NCBI GenBank assembly: GCA_016874295.1 | Contig: VGUH01000013.1 | Location: 1-64,000 of the forward strand | From: Gammaproteobacteria bacterium | GTDB taxonomy: Bacteria; Pseudomonadota; Gammaproteobacteria; Steroidobacterales; Steroidobacteraceae | Length of the DNA: 64,000 nt | Reading direction: 5' to 3' | Part shown: piece by piece, positions 1 to 8,981 of the stretch | Numbering within the stretch: position 1 is the first letter of the stretch | Layout: each line of letters opens with the position of its first letter | Notes under the pieces: model-generated | The model's database searches: none | Seen by the model: the letters and a program-made list of their open reading frames with translations, nothing else | What the model was told of the DNA's origin: nothing | Position numbers and translations under genes: made by a program

Positions 1-113
1 TCAGTGAATACAACGAGGAGCGGCCCCGCGACAGCCTCGGCCGGGTGCCGCCGCTGATGTTCTTGCCGAGGCCACAACGACCGGCAGAGTCTAATTACGA
101 ACTGTGTGCTTGA
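1..113 (+). pseudogene. 3' end of an IS3-type transposase OrfB, cut by the window edge
   Basis: An open frame entering from the left edge ends at a TGA at 111-113. Its last residues include YNEERPRDSLGRVPP followed by MFLPRP, which is the C-terminal signature of DDE integrase-core transposases of the IS3 group (usually Y-N-x-x-R-P-H-x-S-L-G). Only about 36 residues are visible, so it is unknown whether the transposase is intact outside the window. The right end of the element must lie between about 114 and 139, because the flavoenzyme gene on the other strand has its stop codon at 140. The family assignment is from motif recognition only. Confidence 0.6.
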
Positions 114-139
114 CGGGGGAGCTTACGGGGCCGGCGCGT

Positions 140-1384
140 TCAGCCGAAGCGGGCGGCATTGAATGGACCGAGCACCTCCGGCGCACGCCCGGTCGTGATG
201 AGCTCAGCGACTGAGTCGCCGGTGCTTGCCGCGAGCGTCAGGCCGAGCATCGCGTGCCCGCTCGCGACGGCGAGGTTGCCGTATCCCTTGAGCATGCCGA
301 TGACGGGCAGGCCGTCGGGCGTCATTGGCCGCAGCCCGCTGTCGACCTTCGCCCGGCTCGGATCGGCCGGCCAGTCGCGCAAAACGCGCGACGCGCCGCG
401 TGCGATCGCCGCCACGCGCTCGGGCCGCACGATGTCATTGATACCGGAGAGTTCCATGGTCCCGGCGAGCCGCACCATCCCGTTCATCGGCGTGCAGGCG
501 AAGCGCGACTCGGCGAAATCGAGCGGCCGGCTGACGGGCACAGGCGGTGGCGCATAGTCGAGGCAACAGCCCTTGCCGCCCTGGATCGGGAGGCGCACTC
601 CAGCGCTCCTGGCGAGGGCGCCCGTCCGCGCACCGGCCGCAATCAACACGGCATCGGCAGGAATTCGGCCGGCGGTCGTCTGCACCGCGTTGACCTGCCC
701 ATTGACGACGTCGAAGCCGGTCACCCTCGTGTTCATCTTGAACTCGACCATCCGCTCGGACAGCCACTCGGTCAAACCGCTCATCAGCGTGTCGGGACGG
801 ACGCTGCGCTCGCCCTCGTACCAGAAACCGGCGTTGATCGTGTCGGCCAGCGCGGGCTCGAGCTCCCGCACCTCCCGGCCGTGTATCGGCCTGGTTGGCT
901 TTAGGCCGTAGCGCGCCAGCGGCTCGATCGCCTTCAGCTCGTGCTCCATCTTCAAGGCGGAGTTGAAGACGACCAGGATGCCGTCACGGTGCATCTCGAA
1001 CCGGACACCGGCCGCGGCCATTTCGTCGATCAACGGGAAGGTCGTCTTGTTCAGCGCGGACATCGCCTCGATCGCGTAGGTGTACTGCCGGTAATTGCAG
1101 GCCCGCCAGAATCCCAGTAGCCAGCGCAGGAAGTCGAAGTCGAGCGAGCGCTTGATGTAGAGCGGGCTGTCGGGATGGCGCATCCACTTCAGCGAGGTCA
1201 TGATCAGGCCCGGCGCGGGCACCGGCTCCGAGAGCGACGGGCAGATCCAGCCCGCATTGACCACCGACGCGCCGTGACTCCCGCCGTGCGACTCGATGAC
1301 CGTCACGACCGCGCCTCGCTTTTGCAGCGCGTAGGCCGCGCTCAACCCGATCACGCCACCGCCGACCACCACCACCCGCTTCAC
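140..1384 (-). CDS. FAD-dependent D-amino acid dehydrogenase-like oxidoreductase (DadA family)
   Basis: A 414-residue flavoprotein of the DAO fold. It opens with the dinucleotide-binding motif VVVVGGGVIGLSAAYAL at residues 4-20 and ends with the second FAD-contacting stretch GLRPMTPDGLPVIG, as in DadA and related D-amino acid or sarcosine-type dehydrogenases. The frame stays open much further upstream, but the Rossmann motif must be N-terminal. A GTG at 1384 preceded by GGGAG is the best start. Family members oxidise D-amino acids or N-alkyl amino acids to the oxo acid and pass electrons to quinone. The substrate cannot be told from sequence. The gene stands alone, with its 3' end abutting the transposase remnant. 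Confidence 0.8.
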   Translation of the reverse strand: MKRVVVVGGGVIGLSAAYALQKRGAVVTVIESHGGSHGASVVNAGWICPSLSEPVPAPGLIMTSLKWMRHPDSPLYIKRSLDFDFLRWLLGFWRACNYRQYTYAIEAMSALNKTTFPLIDEMAAAGVRFEMHRDGILVVFNSALKMEHELKAIEPLARYGLKPTRPIHGREVRELEPALADTINAGFWYEGERSVRPDTLMSGLTEWLSERMVEFKMNTRVTGFDVVNGQVNAVQTTAGRIPADAVLIAAGARTGALARSAGVRLPIQGGKGCCLDYAPPPVPVSRPLDFAESRFACTPMNGMVRLAGTMELSGINDIVRPERVAAIARGASRVLRDWPADPSRAKVDSGLRPMTPDGLPVIGMLKGYGNLAVASGHAMLGLTLAASTGDSVAELITTGRAPEVLGPFNAARFG

Positions 1385-1559
1385 GCTTGTCTCCCTCGCC
1401 GAAATGCGGAATGCAGGCCACGCTGGCCGGCAGCGTGTCCTTCGGGTTTCCGGACATTGAGCATCAAGAGACAATAGCAAATTGGAAAAGCGCGAGTCCG
1501 AATTCGAACTGTGGCGATGTCTCCAACCCAATTCGGTGTGCGGATGTCTCCATGAGTCG

Positions 1560-1766
1560 AGAGAGGTGTGCGCCATGGAGCCCGAAGACGCTCTCGCGTT
1601 CCAGGCAATGATCGTGCACGGCTCCCCGGGGAACACGAGCTCCAACCGCCGCCGGGCGGCAGAGGTCGCGATTCCGACCCGCGATCCCGGTTTTCCCGAC
1701 GGCGCGCCCCTGGATTGCGTTAGATTGCCCGTCGTCCGGACGGAAACCACAGGAGGTTCCCCATGA
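1560..1766 (+). pseudogene. Remnant of a phytanoyl-CoA dioxygenase (PhyH) family C-terminus
   Basis: In the 378-base gap before the cupin gene one frame reads EPEDALAFQAMIVHGSPGN and then an RRRA motif. This matches the C-terminal block of PhyH-type Fe(II)/2-oxoglutarate oxygenases: GDALxF, then the distal iron-ligand His in VHG, then the arginines that hold 2-oxoglutarate. Nothing resembling the first 200 or so residues precedes it. The frame closes at a TGA overlapping the cupin start codon. I read it as a decayed gene tail. The rest of the gap (1385-1560) shows nothing I can name except a 10-base direct repeat, GATGTCTCCA, near 1517 and 1544. Confidence 0.45.
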
Positions 1767-2134
1767 AAGTCGCCATCGCCATCGCAGGTCTCACGCTCGT
1801 CGCCGCGAGCCCCATCGCTGTGCAGCAGAGCTACCAGCAGCACTACCCCAACATTCCGGGCGAGGTGTTGTTCGAGAACGAGAAGGTGGTGGTGCAGAAG
1901 TACGTCGTTCAGCCGGGTGAGTGGGAGGGGGTGCACACCCACTCTGGAAACCAGCTCTACGTGCACCTCAAGGGCGGCGAGTGGACAGTGCGCTACGGGG
2001 ACAAGAAGCAGACGTCCGTCGCCAAGGACGGCTCCGTGGGTTGGATGGAGAAGGTCACTCTGGAGCAGGACCACGAGTCCGGCAACACCGGGACGGCGCC
2101 GATCGAGTTCCTGTGGATCACGCTCAAGCAGTAG
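1763..2134 (+). CDS. Small secreted cupin-domain protein
   Basis: 123 residues with a hydrophobic N-terminal signal (about residues 1-20) and a single small cupin barrel. Cupin motif 1 is visible as GVHTHSGNQLYVHLKGG (His-x-His near residue 58), with the usual downstream strand-rich half. The start is secure: AGGAGG lies at 1751-1756, seven bases before the ATG. Periplasmic single-cupin proteins bind a metal through these histidines, but functions vary widely and none can be assigned. A copy of a 69-bp dispersed repeat begins 8 bases after the stop codon. Confidence 0.75.
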   Translation: MKVAIAIAGLTLVAASPIAVQQSYQQHYPNIPGEVLFENEKVVVQKYVVQPGEWEGVHTHSGNQLYVHLKGGEWTVRYGDKKQTSVAKDGSVGWMEKVTLEQDHESGNTGTAPIEFLWITLKQ

Positions 2135-2141
2135 CGGCGGT

Positions 2142-2210
2142 CAGCGCGCTCCCGACATGAGGCCCATTCCACCAACCAGGCAGCGTTGCAGCGCGGTTTG
2201 AACTTCCTGT
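2142..2210. repeat. 69-bp dispersed repeat, copy 1
   Basis: Aligns without gaps to 13078-13146 with 55 of 69 identical bases by eye. Ten of the 14 differences fall in one codon phase. The minus-strand frame in that phase is open in both copies and its substitutions are mostly conservative (Cys/Ser, Met/Leu, Met/Ile). Both copies lie downstream of a small plus-strand gene. Confidence 0.6.
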
Positions 2211-2336
2211 TCCCACCGCTTCGTGGGCCGAACGTTCCGACCTGAGTAAGATGTTGTGGTGAGGAAGACGAATTAGCCGCTGTTACTCAGTCTTGACGAA
2301 GGCTGGGGCGCCCCCTTAAGAACGGGAGCAAGGCCA

Positions 2337-4325
2337 ATGAACAAAGACGATCGCAAGCTAGGCATGGATCGCAACATCACGCGCCGTGATTTTCTCAACG
2401 GCGCAAGTGTCGCGGTGACCGGCTCACTCCTTTCAACCCCATGGGTCGCGGCACTCGGAGAGGCCACAAACCAATCCGCTCAGATGGCGCCCGGATATTA
2501 CCCACCGACGCGGGACGGCATGCGTGGCAGTCACCCCGGCTCTTTCGAGATCGCGCACCTCATCCGCGACGGCAAACACTGGGGCGACCCGGTGGATTCC
2601 GTCGATACCGGTGAGATATACGACCTCATTGTCGTGGGCGGTGGCCTGAGCGGACTATCCGCAGCTTACTTCTACCGGCGGGAAAGCGGGCCCGATACCC
2701 GTATCTTGATCGTCGACAATCACGACGATTTTGGCGGCCACGCCAAGCGCAACGAATTTCACTACAAGGGCCACATGCTCGTCGACCTCGGCGGCACTGA
2801 GTACATCGAAGCGCCTGATCGATATCCAAAGCATGCCCGCGCTTTGATCGAGGGGCTTGGCATCGATGTCAGCCAGGCGAAAGAGGTTTTCGACCATGAC
2901 CTCTATCCCTCGCTGGGCTTACGCGGCGGCGTCTTCTTCGACAAGGAAACGTTCGGCAAAGACAGACTCGTCGCCGGTCGGGAGGGTCTCGTGCCCGGTG
3001 ACAGGCAGACAGCGTACGTGACGCTGCCCGCCGAGTTGGAAAACGGCGTGGGCGACAAGTCTGCTGTTGCCGATTTTCTCGAGAAGACACCGCTGTCCGA
3101 GCGTGCACGTGCGGAAATCCTCGAGCTGTTCTGCGGCGACAAGGACTACCTGGCGGGCAAATCGACGGCCGAAAAGATCGTCGAGCTCGAGTCGATCAGC
3201 TACATCGAATTCCTCTCCGGGGCCGTCGACGCCAGCCGGGAAACGATCGACTTTTTCCGCATGTGGCGGGCCAGCTACATGGGCAACGGAACGGACCTGG
3301 CGCCGGCCATCGATGCGATGCGTTACGGTCTGCCCGGTGCAAAGGGACTCGGGCTGGTCGAGACTTTGCGCACCACCGGATACCAGCCGCACAGCTACAA
3401 GGATGACTTCCACTTCCCCGATGGCAATGCGTCCATAGCGCGATTGCTGGTAAGAAGCCTGATTCCGGGCGTCGCGCCTGGTAACTCGATGAACGACATC
3501 ATCTCGGCGAAGTTCGACTACAGCAAGCTCGACCAGCCTGACTCACGGGTGAAGCTGCGGCTGAATTCCACCGCTGTCCACGTTCGTCACGTCAATGACC
3601 GGACGGTCGAGATGACCTATGTCGAGGGCGACCAAGCCAGGCGTGTTCGGGCAAAGCATTGTGTCATGGCGTGTTACCACTCAATAGTGCCCCACATCTG
3701 CCCTGAGTTACCGGAGGGCCAGAAGTATGCGCTCGCCAACACCATTCGCATGCCGCTGGTTTCGATCAATGTGCTCGTCGACAATTGGAAGGCGTTCCAG
3801 AGGCTCGGCATCTTCGCAGCCTATTGTCCGGGGAGCTATTGCAGCGATATCCGGCTGACCTATCCGCTGAGATTCGGTGACTACGCGTCCGCACGATCGC
3901 CTGAAGAACCCATGACGGTGCACATGTACCGGATTCCCCTGCCCGGAGGCGATACCACGGTCCGCGAGCAGTTCTGGCGCGGCCGCTATGAGCTCCTATC
4001 GACCACGTTCGAGACCTTCGAACGTCAGGTCCGGGATCAACTTGGGCGGCTCCTGAAAGACGGCGGTTTCAATGCGGCGCGCGATATCAAAGCCATTACC
4101 GTGAATCGCTGGCCACACGGTTATGCCGTGGGATACGACACGGAAACCGAGACCATGAATTACTCGTCCGGCGAATGGCCGGACGAGAAGAAGCTCTGGC
4201 TCACCGGGCGTCGGCGACACGGTCGCATCGCATTCGCGAACACGGACGCTGGCGCAATGGCGATGACCGAGGAGGCCATCGAACAAGCGCATCGCGCGAC
4301 GCAAGAACTATTGCACGAGGGGTAA
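2337..4325 (+). CDS. Tat-exported FAD flavoprotein resembling spermidine dehydrogenase (SpdH)
   Basis: 662 residues. The N-terminus carries a twin-arginine signal (ITRRDFLNGASVAV, residues 16-29), so a folded cofactor-loaded protein is probably exported to the periplasm. From about residue 94 it has the FAD motif DLIVVGGGLSGLSAAY, and the glycine-rich C-terminal stretch ends in a helix as in amine-oxidase-fold proteins. The N-terminal pattern L-G-M-D-R-x-I-T-R-R-D-F-L-N-G is what I recall for the SpdH family of periplasmic polyamine dehydrogenases in Pseudomonas. That name is tentative: the safe call is a Tat-dependent NAD(P)/FAD-binding oxidoreductase. It is a single gene, convergent with the livK-like gene. 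Confidence 0.65.
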   Translation: MNKDDRKLGMDRNITRRDFLNGASVAVTGSLLSTPWVAALGEATNQSAQMAPGYYPPTRDGMRGSHPGSFEIAHLIRDGKHWGDPVDSVDTGEIYDLIVVGGGLSGLSAAYFYRRESGPDTRILIVDNHDDFGGHAKRNEFHYKGHMLVDLGGTEYIEAPDRYPKHARALIEGLGIDVSQAKEVFDHDLYPSLGLRGGVFFDKETFGKDRLVAGREGLVPGDRQTAYVTLPAELENGVGDKSAVADFLEKTPLSERARAEILELFCGDKDYLAGKSTAEKIVELESISYIEFLSGAVDASRETIDFFRMWRASYMGNGTDLAPAIDAMRYGLPGAKGLGLVETLRTTGYQPHSYKDDFHFPDGNASIARLLVRSLIPGVAPGNSMNDIISAKFDYSKLDQPDSRVKLRLNSTAVHVRHVNDRTVEMTYVEGDQARRVRAKHCVMACYHSIVPHICPELPEGQKYALANTIRMPLVSINVLVDNWKAFQRLGIFAAYCPGSYCSDIRLTYPLRFGDYASARSPEEPMTVHMYRIPLPGGDTTVREQFWRGRYELLSTTFETFERQVRDQLGRLLKDGGFNAARDIKAITVNRWPHGYAVGYDTETETMNYSSGEWPDEKKLWLTGRRRHGRIAFANTDAGAMAMTEEAIEQAHRATQELLHEG

Positions 4326-4410
4326 TCTGACAGGAACGTGTAATGTTCGACGCGTTCACTGCAGCGGGCGGACAGCGGCGCCCCGGCAATCTGGTAACGC
4401 CTGGCGGTCT

Positions 4411-5592
4411 CTAGTGTGTAATCCCCTGGTCCAGCTTCACCCAACGCTTGTTCCGCACTTGCGACAGAACAGCCTCCTTGGTTCCAGAGTGCTGACTGGG
4501 GCTGAACTTCACCCGATAACCGAAGATATCGGTGTAGTCCGTGATTCCTTCCAGCGCCGCGATCAGCGAACCGGTCGTTAGTTCCCGCCCAGCCCTTTCC
4601 ATCGCGAGAACCATCAGGTCCGCTGCCCGGTAACCTTCCATTGCCGCGATGTCAGGCTCAACTTTGAAAGTCGCGATGTAGGCGTCCCACCACGCCTGCA
4701 CTGCTGGCGATTTCGGGTCATCGGCATAGATGCTGGCCATGGCCGCAAATGCATAGTAACCCTCGCCGGCTTCGTGATCGGCAACCACTTGTGCGTAGGA
4801 TGCGTTGTTACCGACCCACGTTACTTCGTCCCAGCCCATCTTTCGTGCTGCTTCGAGCACGAGAATGGTGTCGCGATGCACGGTACCCATCATGATGAGG
4901 TCACACTTCGCTTCACGTAGCCTGAGAATCGCCGCAGTGAATTCCGTTTCCGTGGGCTTGTGAGCGGACGTGGCCGCCATCGTAAGATCCATTGCCTTGA
5001 GCTGATCTTCCGTGCCCGCGAGGATTTCCTTCCCGTAGTCGGTGTCCTGGTAGACGGCGCAGACCTGCTTGGATCCCTTTTGTTCGACGAAGTACTTCAC
5101 CGCTGCGCGCATTTCATCGTAGTAAATGCCCCGCTGCGTGAACTTAAATTTGTGCAAGGGCTCATTGACCGAACGCGCGCCGGTCATCGGGAAGAGATTG
5201 GGCACACCGGCTGCAAACTGCTGCGGCATGATGGCGTTGTTCATCGGCGTACCCAATGCGAGCAACATCGCAAAGATGTTGTCACGATGCAGGAGCTTGT
5301 TGGCCGCCTGGATTGCGCGGGGCACTTGGTACTGGGCATCCTCGACAACGAAGCGGATTTGCCGTCCGTGAACCCCCCCTTTGGCGTTTTGAGCATCGAT
5401 CCGCATACGCGCGCCATTGATGGTGCCGACACCCCAGATCGCAGTTGGGCCGGAGAAATCGGTGTGGGAGCCGATGACGATCTCCTTATCGGTAACGCCC
5501 CGCTGCACGACGGCGGGCGGCGCCGAGTCGCCGCTACAACCAACCAAACCCAGGAGCAATGACGCCCCGAGCCATCCGGTGCTTTTGTCCAT
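4411..5592 (-). CDS. Branched-chain amino acid-type ABC transporter substrate-binding lipoprotein (LivK-like)
   Basis: 393 residues of the Peripla_BP_6 family. The signal peptide ends in a lipobox (LLLGLVGC, Cys at about residue 19), so the protein should be a lipoprotein facing the periplasm. The mature part begins with VTDKEIVIGSHTDFSGP, the typical first strand of amino-acid or amide-binding receptors. It is the last gene of a six-gene operon, 14 bases after the acyl-CoA ligase. The ligase in the operon suggests that the ligand is a carboxylic acid activated to CoA after import rather than a branched-chain amino acid. That is inference. Confidence 0.85.
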   Translation of the reverse strand: MDKSTGWLGASLLLGLVGCSGDSAPPAVVQRGVTDKEIVIGSHTDFSGPTAIWGVGTINGARMRIDAQNAKGGVHGRQIRFVVEDAQYQVPRAIQAANKLLHRDNIFAMLLALGTPMNNAIMPQQFAAGVPNLFPMTGARSVNEPLHKFKFTQRGIYYDEMRAAVKYFVEQKGSKQVCAVYQDTDYGKEILAGTEDQLKAMDLTMAATSAHKPTETEFTAAILRLREAKCDLIMMGTVHRDTILVLEAARKMGWDEVTWVGNNASYAQVVADHEAGEGYYAFAAMASIYADDPKSPAVQAWWDAYIATFKVEPDIAAMEGYRAADLMVLAMERAGRELTTGSLIAALEGITDYTDIFGYRVKFSPSQHSGTKEAVLSQVRNKRWVKLDQGITH

Positions 5593-5606
5593 ATTTGTCC
5601 TGCTCT

Positions 5607-7442
5607 CTATTTTCCGTCGTAAAGGGTTGCAATCAATTCCTTGTATTTCTCATTCACCACCCTGCGCTTGAGCTTCATGGTCGGCGTGAGTTCTTCGTCT
5701 TCCGCATCGAGCAACTGATCGATCAACGCAAACCGCTTGATGGTTTCAACCCGCGCGAACCGCGCGTTCACCTTTTCTATCTCGGCGCCAATCAGGTCAC
5801 GCACCTCTCTCGTGTGGCAGAGGCTCGTGTAATTTGTGAACACGACGTTCAGGTCCTGCGCGTACTTGCTGACATTGTCAAGATCGATCATGACCAGGCA
5901 CGTCAGGTAGGGGCGACGGTCGCCGACCACCACCGCATCTGAAATGAACGGCGAGAACTTGAGCTGGTTTTCGATCTCGCTCGGTGTGATGTTCTTGCCG
6001 CCCGCCGTAATGATGATGTCCTTCATCCGATCGACGATATAGAGGAAGCCATCATCGTCCACACGCCCGACGTCGCCCGTGTGCAGCCAGCCGCCGACGA
6101 TCGTCTCGGCGGACTTCTCCGGCTTATTCCAATAGCCAGATATCACACCGGGACCCCGGATGAGGATTTCATTCTGTGGAGATAACAAGACTTCAGTCTC
6201 GACACAAGCCTTGCCAATAGATCCTACTCTCGTGTTGCCGGGCCGATTAGCGGTGGCGAGGCCTGTGCACTCCGTCTGCCCATAGACTTCGTACATCTCC
6301 TGGCCGAGCGCCCAGAACCAGTTGATCAGGTCCGGCGCGATGGGCGCTGCGGCGGTGGAGAGCCACCGGCACTTCTGGATGCCAAGCAAAGTCTTGATGT
6401 TGCGCAGGACCACTACGTCGGCGATCCGGAACAGCAGCTCCGTCAACAGGGGGGCCTGCTCTCCCTTGATGCGATATTCGGCGCGACGATAACCAATCGC
6501 CAGCGCCTTCTCGTAAGCCCACTGGCCAATGCGGGTCGCATCCTTCATGCGGATGGTAATCTGGGAAAACTGCTTCTCCCAGACACGGGGCACGGCGAAA
6601 TGCACCGTCGGCGCGATCTCCTGTTGGTCTTGCTGAAATGTCTCCATGTCTTCGATCAGGTTGATCACGCAACCGGACTCGATGGTGGCTGACGTATAGA
6701 GCATCCGTCCCGCGATATGCGCAAGAGGCAGAAAACCCACCTGCTCATCGTCGCAACGTATGCCGTAGATGTCCTGCAGGTTTCGCATCATGAAGAGCAT
6801 GTTGCGATGACTGATCATGGCGCCTTTCGGTGCGCCAGTGGTACCGGAGGTATAGGTGAGCACCATCAGATCGCCGGGCTTGACGGCTGCAATCGCCGCT
6901 TCCCAATCGCCAGGGTGCCGCTCATGCCAGTGATTGCCAAGATCAACCAGCTCATCGAATGACATCACCTGTGCATCGCGAAACGTACGCAGTCCCTCCA
7001 TGTCAAAGACGATGATCTTCACGAGATTCGTCAGCCGCTCGCGTACGTCGAGAACTTTGTCGAGTTGCTCCTCGTCCTCCGCGAAATAAAAGCGAGTGCC
7101 ACTGTCAGCGACGAGGTATTCCACCTGCGCCGCTGCGTCGGTCGGATAGACCCCGTTAGTCACTCCGCCGATGCCGAGCACACCGAGATCAGCGAACAGC
7201 CATTCACGACACACTTCGGATGCGATCGAAACGCAGTCACCGGGCCGCATGCCCAGGGCCTTGAGACCGAGCCCGACGGCTCGTGACATCCTGCCCCAAT
7301 CGTTCCAGGTGTATTCATTCCAGATGCCGAAGTCCTTTTCGCGCAGCGCCACACGATCCTTCCAACGCCGCACGCGGTCGGCGAACAATGCCGCGACCGT
7401 GCTGCAGCCATCGATGAGCTGGGGTTGCGCTGCAGAACTCAT
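5607..7442 (-). CDS. Long-chain fatty acid-CoA ligase / AMP-binding enzyme (FadD15-like)
   Basis: About 611 residues of the ANL adenylating superfamily. The P-loop-like A3 motif TYTSGTTGAPKGAM lies near residue 200. Later come the A5 motif YGQTE, the A7 motif HTGDVGRVDDDG and the hinge DRMKDIIITAGGKNI. The enzyme makes an acyl-adenylate and then the CoA thioester. An ATG at 7442 overlaps the TGA of the upstream livF gene in the 4-base ATGA arrangement typical of translational coupling. An ATG 24 bases further upstream (7466) is the alternative. It sits between the ABC ATPase and the substrate-binding gene, so uptake and CoA activation of the same substrate are probably coupled. Confidence 0.88.
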   Translation of the reverse strand: MSSAAQPQLIDGCSTVAALFADRVRRWKDRVALREKDFGIWNEYTWNDWGRMSRAVGLGLKALGMRPGDCVSIASEVCREWLFADLGVLGIGGVTNGVYPTDAAAQVEYLVADSGTRFYFAEDEEQLDKVLDVRERLTNLVKIIVFDMEGLRTFRDAQVMSFDELVDLGNHWHERHPGDWEAAIAAVKPGDLMVLTYTSGTTGAPKGAMISHRNMLFMMRNLQDIYGIRCDDEQVGFLPLAHIAGRMLYTSATIESGCVINLIEDMETFQQDQQEIAPTVHFAVPRVWEKQFSQITIRMKDATRIGQWAYEKALAIGYRRAEYRIKGEQAPLLTELLFRIADVVVLRNIKTLLGIQKCRWLSTAAAPIAPDLINWFWALGQEMYEVYGQTECTGLATANRPGNTRVGSIGKACVETEVLLSPQNEILIRGPGVISGYWNKPEKSAETIVGGWLHTGDVGRVDDDGFLYIVDRMKDIIITAGGKNITPSEIENQLKFSPFISDAVVVGDRRPYLTCLVMIDLDNVSKYAQDLNVVFTNYTSLCHTREVRDLIGAEIEKVNARFARVETIKRFALIDQLLDAEDEELTPTMKLKRRVVNEKYKELIATLYDGK

Positions 7443-8284
7443 CGCCAGGTTTTGCGCTGTTTCCATCGGCGTCGACCGCGCACGCCCTGGTCTTTCATGC
7501 CGAGATAGAACTCCCTGATATCGGTGGCGGCCTTGAGTCGCTCCGTCGTGTCCTCCATGACGATGCGGCCATTTTCGAGCACATAGCCAAAGTCAGCGAC
7601 ATCGAGCGCCATCTTCGCGTTCTGTTCGATCAGGAGAATCGTCACGCCCTGTTCGCGATTGAGTCGCACGATGATCTGGGCGATTTCGGCGACGAGTTTG
7701 GGCGCCAGCCCGAGGGAAGGCTCATCCAGCAGCATCACATCGGGCCTTGCCATGAGTGCGCGGCCGATGGCGAGCATTTGCTGCTGTCCGCCCGACAGAT
7801 ACTCCGCTTGCCGCCGTGCGAATTCCCTGAGCATCGGGAAGTAGCCATATACCAGTTCAAGATCCTGCGCTGGATCACCTTCGCGTCTCGCCCATGAACC
7901 GACGTGCAGATTCTCGGCCACGGTGAGGAAGGGAAACAGTTCGCGACCCTCCGGCACGTGCGCGATACCTTGCCGCGCGATCCAGTCGGGATCGCGATTC
8001 GTCAAGTCACGCCCAGCGAGCCAGACGCAGCCTTTCTGCGGCTCCATCGCCCCGGAGATTGTCTTGAGGATCGTGGTCTTGCCGGCGCCATTGCCACCCA
8101 ACAGCGTGACGACGCGGCCTTTCTGCACCTTCATCGACACGCCACGCACCGCCATCACCGGACCGTAGTAGGTCTCGATGTTGCGCACCTCAAGCAGAGG
8201 TTGTGTGACGGCGTCGCTCAGATCAGTCTCCGAGATAGGCGCGGACCACTTCAGGATGGCCTTGCACTTCGGCTGGAGAACCAA
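7439..8284 (-). CDS. livF: ABC transporter ATP-binding protein, LivF type
   Basis: ATPase of a branched-chain amino acid-type (HAAT) importer. Walker A is LLGGNGAGKTTILK, the signature is YLSGGQQQML and Walker B is VMLLDEPSLGLAP. The conserved domain begins at LLEVRNIETYYGP. The ATG at 8284 would overlap livG by 62 bases and add about 21 residues unlike the family. A CTG at 8221, just after the livG stop, is a plausible real start, but no ATG, GTG or TTG lies between. It ends inside the ATGA overlap with the acyl-CoA ligase gene and pairs with LivG in the importer. Confidence 0.85.
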   Translation of the reverse strand: MVLQPKCKAILKWSAPISETDLSDAVTQPLLEVRNIETYYGPVMAVRGVSMKVQKGRVVTLLGGNGAGKTTILKTISGAMEPQKGCVWLAGRDLTNRDPDWIARQGIAHVPEGRELFPFLTVAENLHVGSWARREGDPAQDLELVYGYFPMLREFARRQAEYLSGGQQQMLAIGRALMARPDVMLLDEPSLGLAPKLVAEIAQIIVRLNREQGVTILLIEQNAKMALDVADFGYVLENGRIVMEDTTERLKAATDIREFYLGMKDQGVRGRRRWKQRKTWR

Positions 8285-8981
8285 TGGTGAGTACCTGCCC
8301 GTCAGCCATCGCCATCACCCGATCGGAGGCCTGCGCCACGAGATTCATGTCATGCTCCACCATGACGATGGTTATACCGAGTTCTTCATTGATATCCTCG
8401 AGCCAGAAACTCAGGTCTTCCGTTTCTTCCGGGTTCAGTCCGGAACTCGGTTCATCGAGTAACAGCAACTTCGGGCGCACACAGAGCGCACGACCGACTT
8501 CAACCAGCTTGCGTACGCCATAAGGCAAGTTCGCGATCACCTGGTCGCGCCAGGCTGCGAGTTCGAGCAGGTCGATGACCTCTTCGGCGGCTTTGCGAAA
8601 GCCGAGCTCATGGCGCCGCACCGGCGGCAGGAACAACAGATCAGAGAGGATGTTGGATCGGCGATGCACATGACAGCCGATCAGGAGGTTCTGCAGCACG
8701 GTTTCGTGTTCGAACAACTCGATGTTCTGGAACGTACGCGCGATACCCAGCTCGGCGATACGCCAGGTCGGCACTTTCGAGAAGTCCAGCCCGTCCAGTT
8801 TCAGCGCGCCCTGGTCAAGATCGTAGAAACGGCTGATGAGATTGAACACCGTGGTCTTGCCGGCGCCATTCGGGCCAATGATGGCAAACACTTCACCTTT
8901 CTCGACCGCGAACGACACATCGTCTACGGCTTTCACGCCGCCGAAGTGAACCGCAAGATGTTCCGCCGTCAGCAAGCTCAC
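8223..8981 (-). CDS. livG: ABC transporter ATP-binding protein, LivG type
   Basis: 252 residues with Walker A (IGPNGAGKTTVFN), signature (LPYGVRKLVEVGRAL) and Walker B (LLLLDEPSSGLNP). The degenerate signature without a Gln and the C-terminal segment ending in VRAYLGD are both typical of LivG. The start is a GTG at 8981 that overlaps the TGA of the permease gene by four bases (GTGA). It would form the heterodimeric ATPase of the importer with the LivF product. Confidence 0.87.
   Translation of the reverse strand: MSLLTAEHLAVHFGGVKAVDDVSFAVEKGEVFAIIGPNGAGKTTVFNLISRFYDLDQGALKLDGLDFSKVPTWRIAELGIARTFQNIELFEHETVLQNLLIGCHVHRRSNILSDLLFLPPVRRHELGFRKAAEEVIDLLELAAWRDQVIANLPYGVRKLVEVGRALCVRPKLLLLDEPSSGLNPEETEDLSFWLEDINEELGITIVMVEHDMNLVAQASDRVMAMADGQVLTIGSPAEVQGHPEVVRAYLGD

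Noticed and set aside
1385-2074. N-terminal extension of the D-amino-acid dehydrogenase-like frame
   Set aside because: It would run antisense through the cupin gene and place the FAD motif at residue 230. The GTG at 1384 with a ribosome binding site fits the family.
2293-2321. TTGACG-17-TTAAGA promoter-like pair before the Tat flavoprotein gene
   Set aside because: Transcription would start only about ten bases before the ATG, leaving the visible ribosome binding site outside the message. Probably coincidental.
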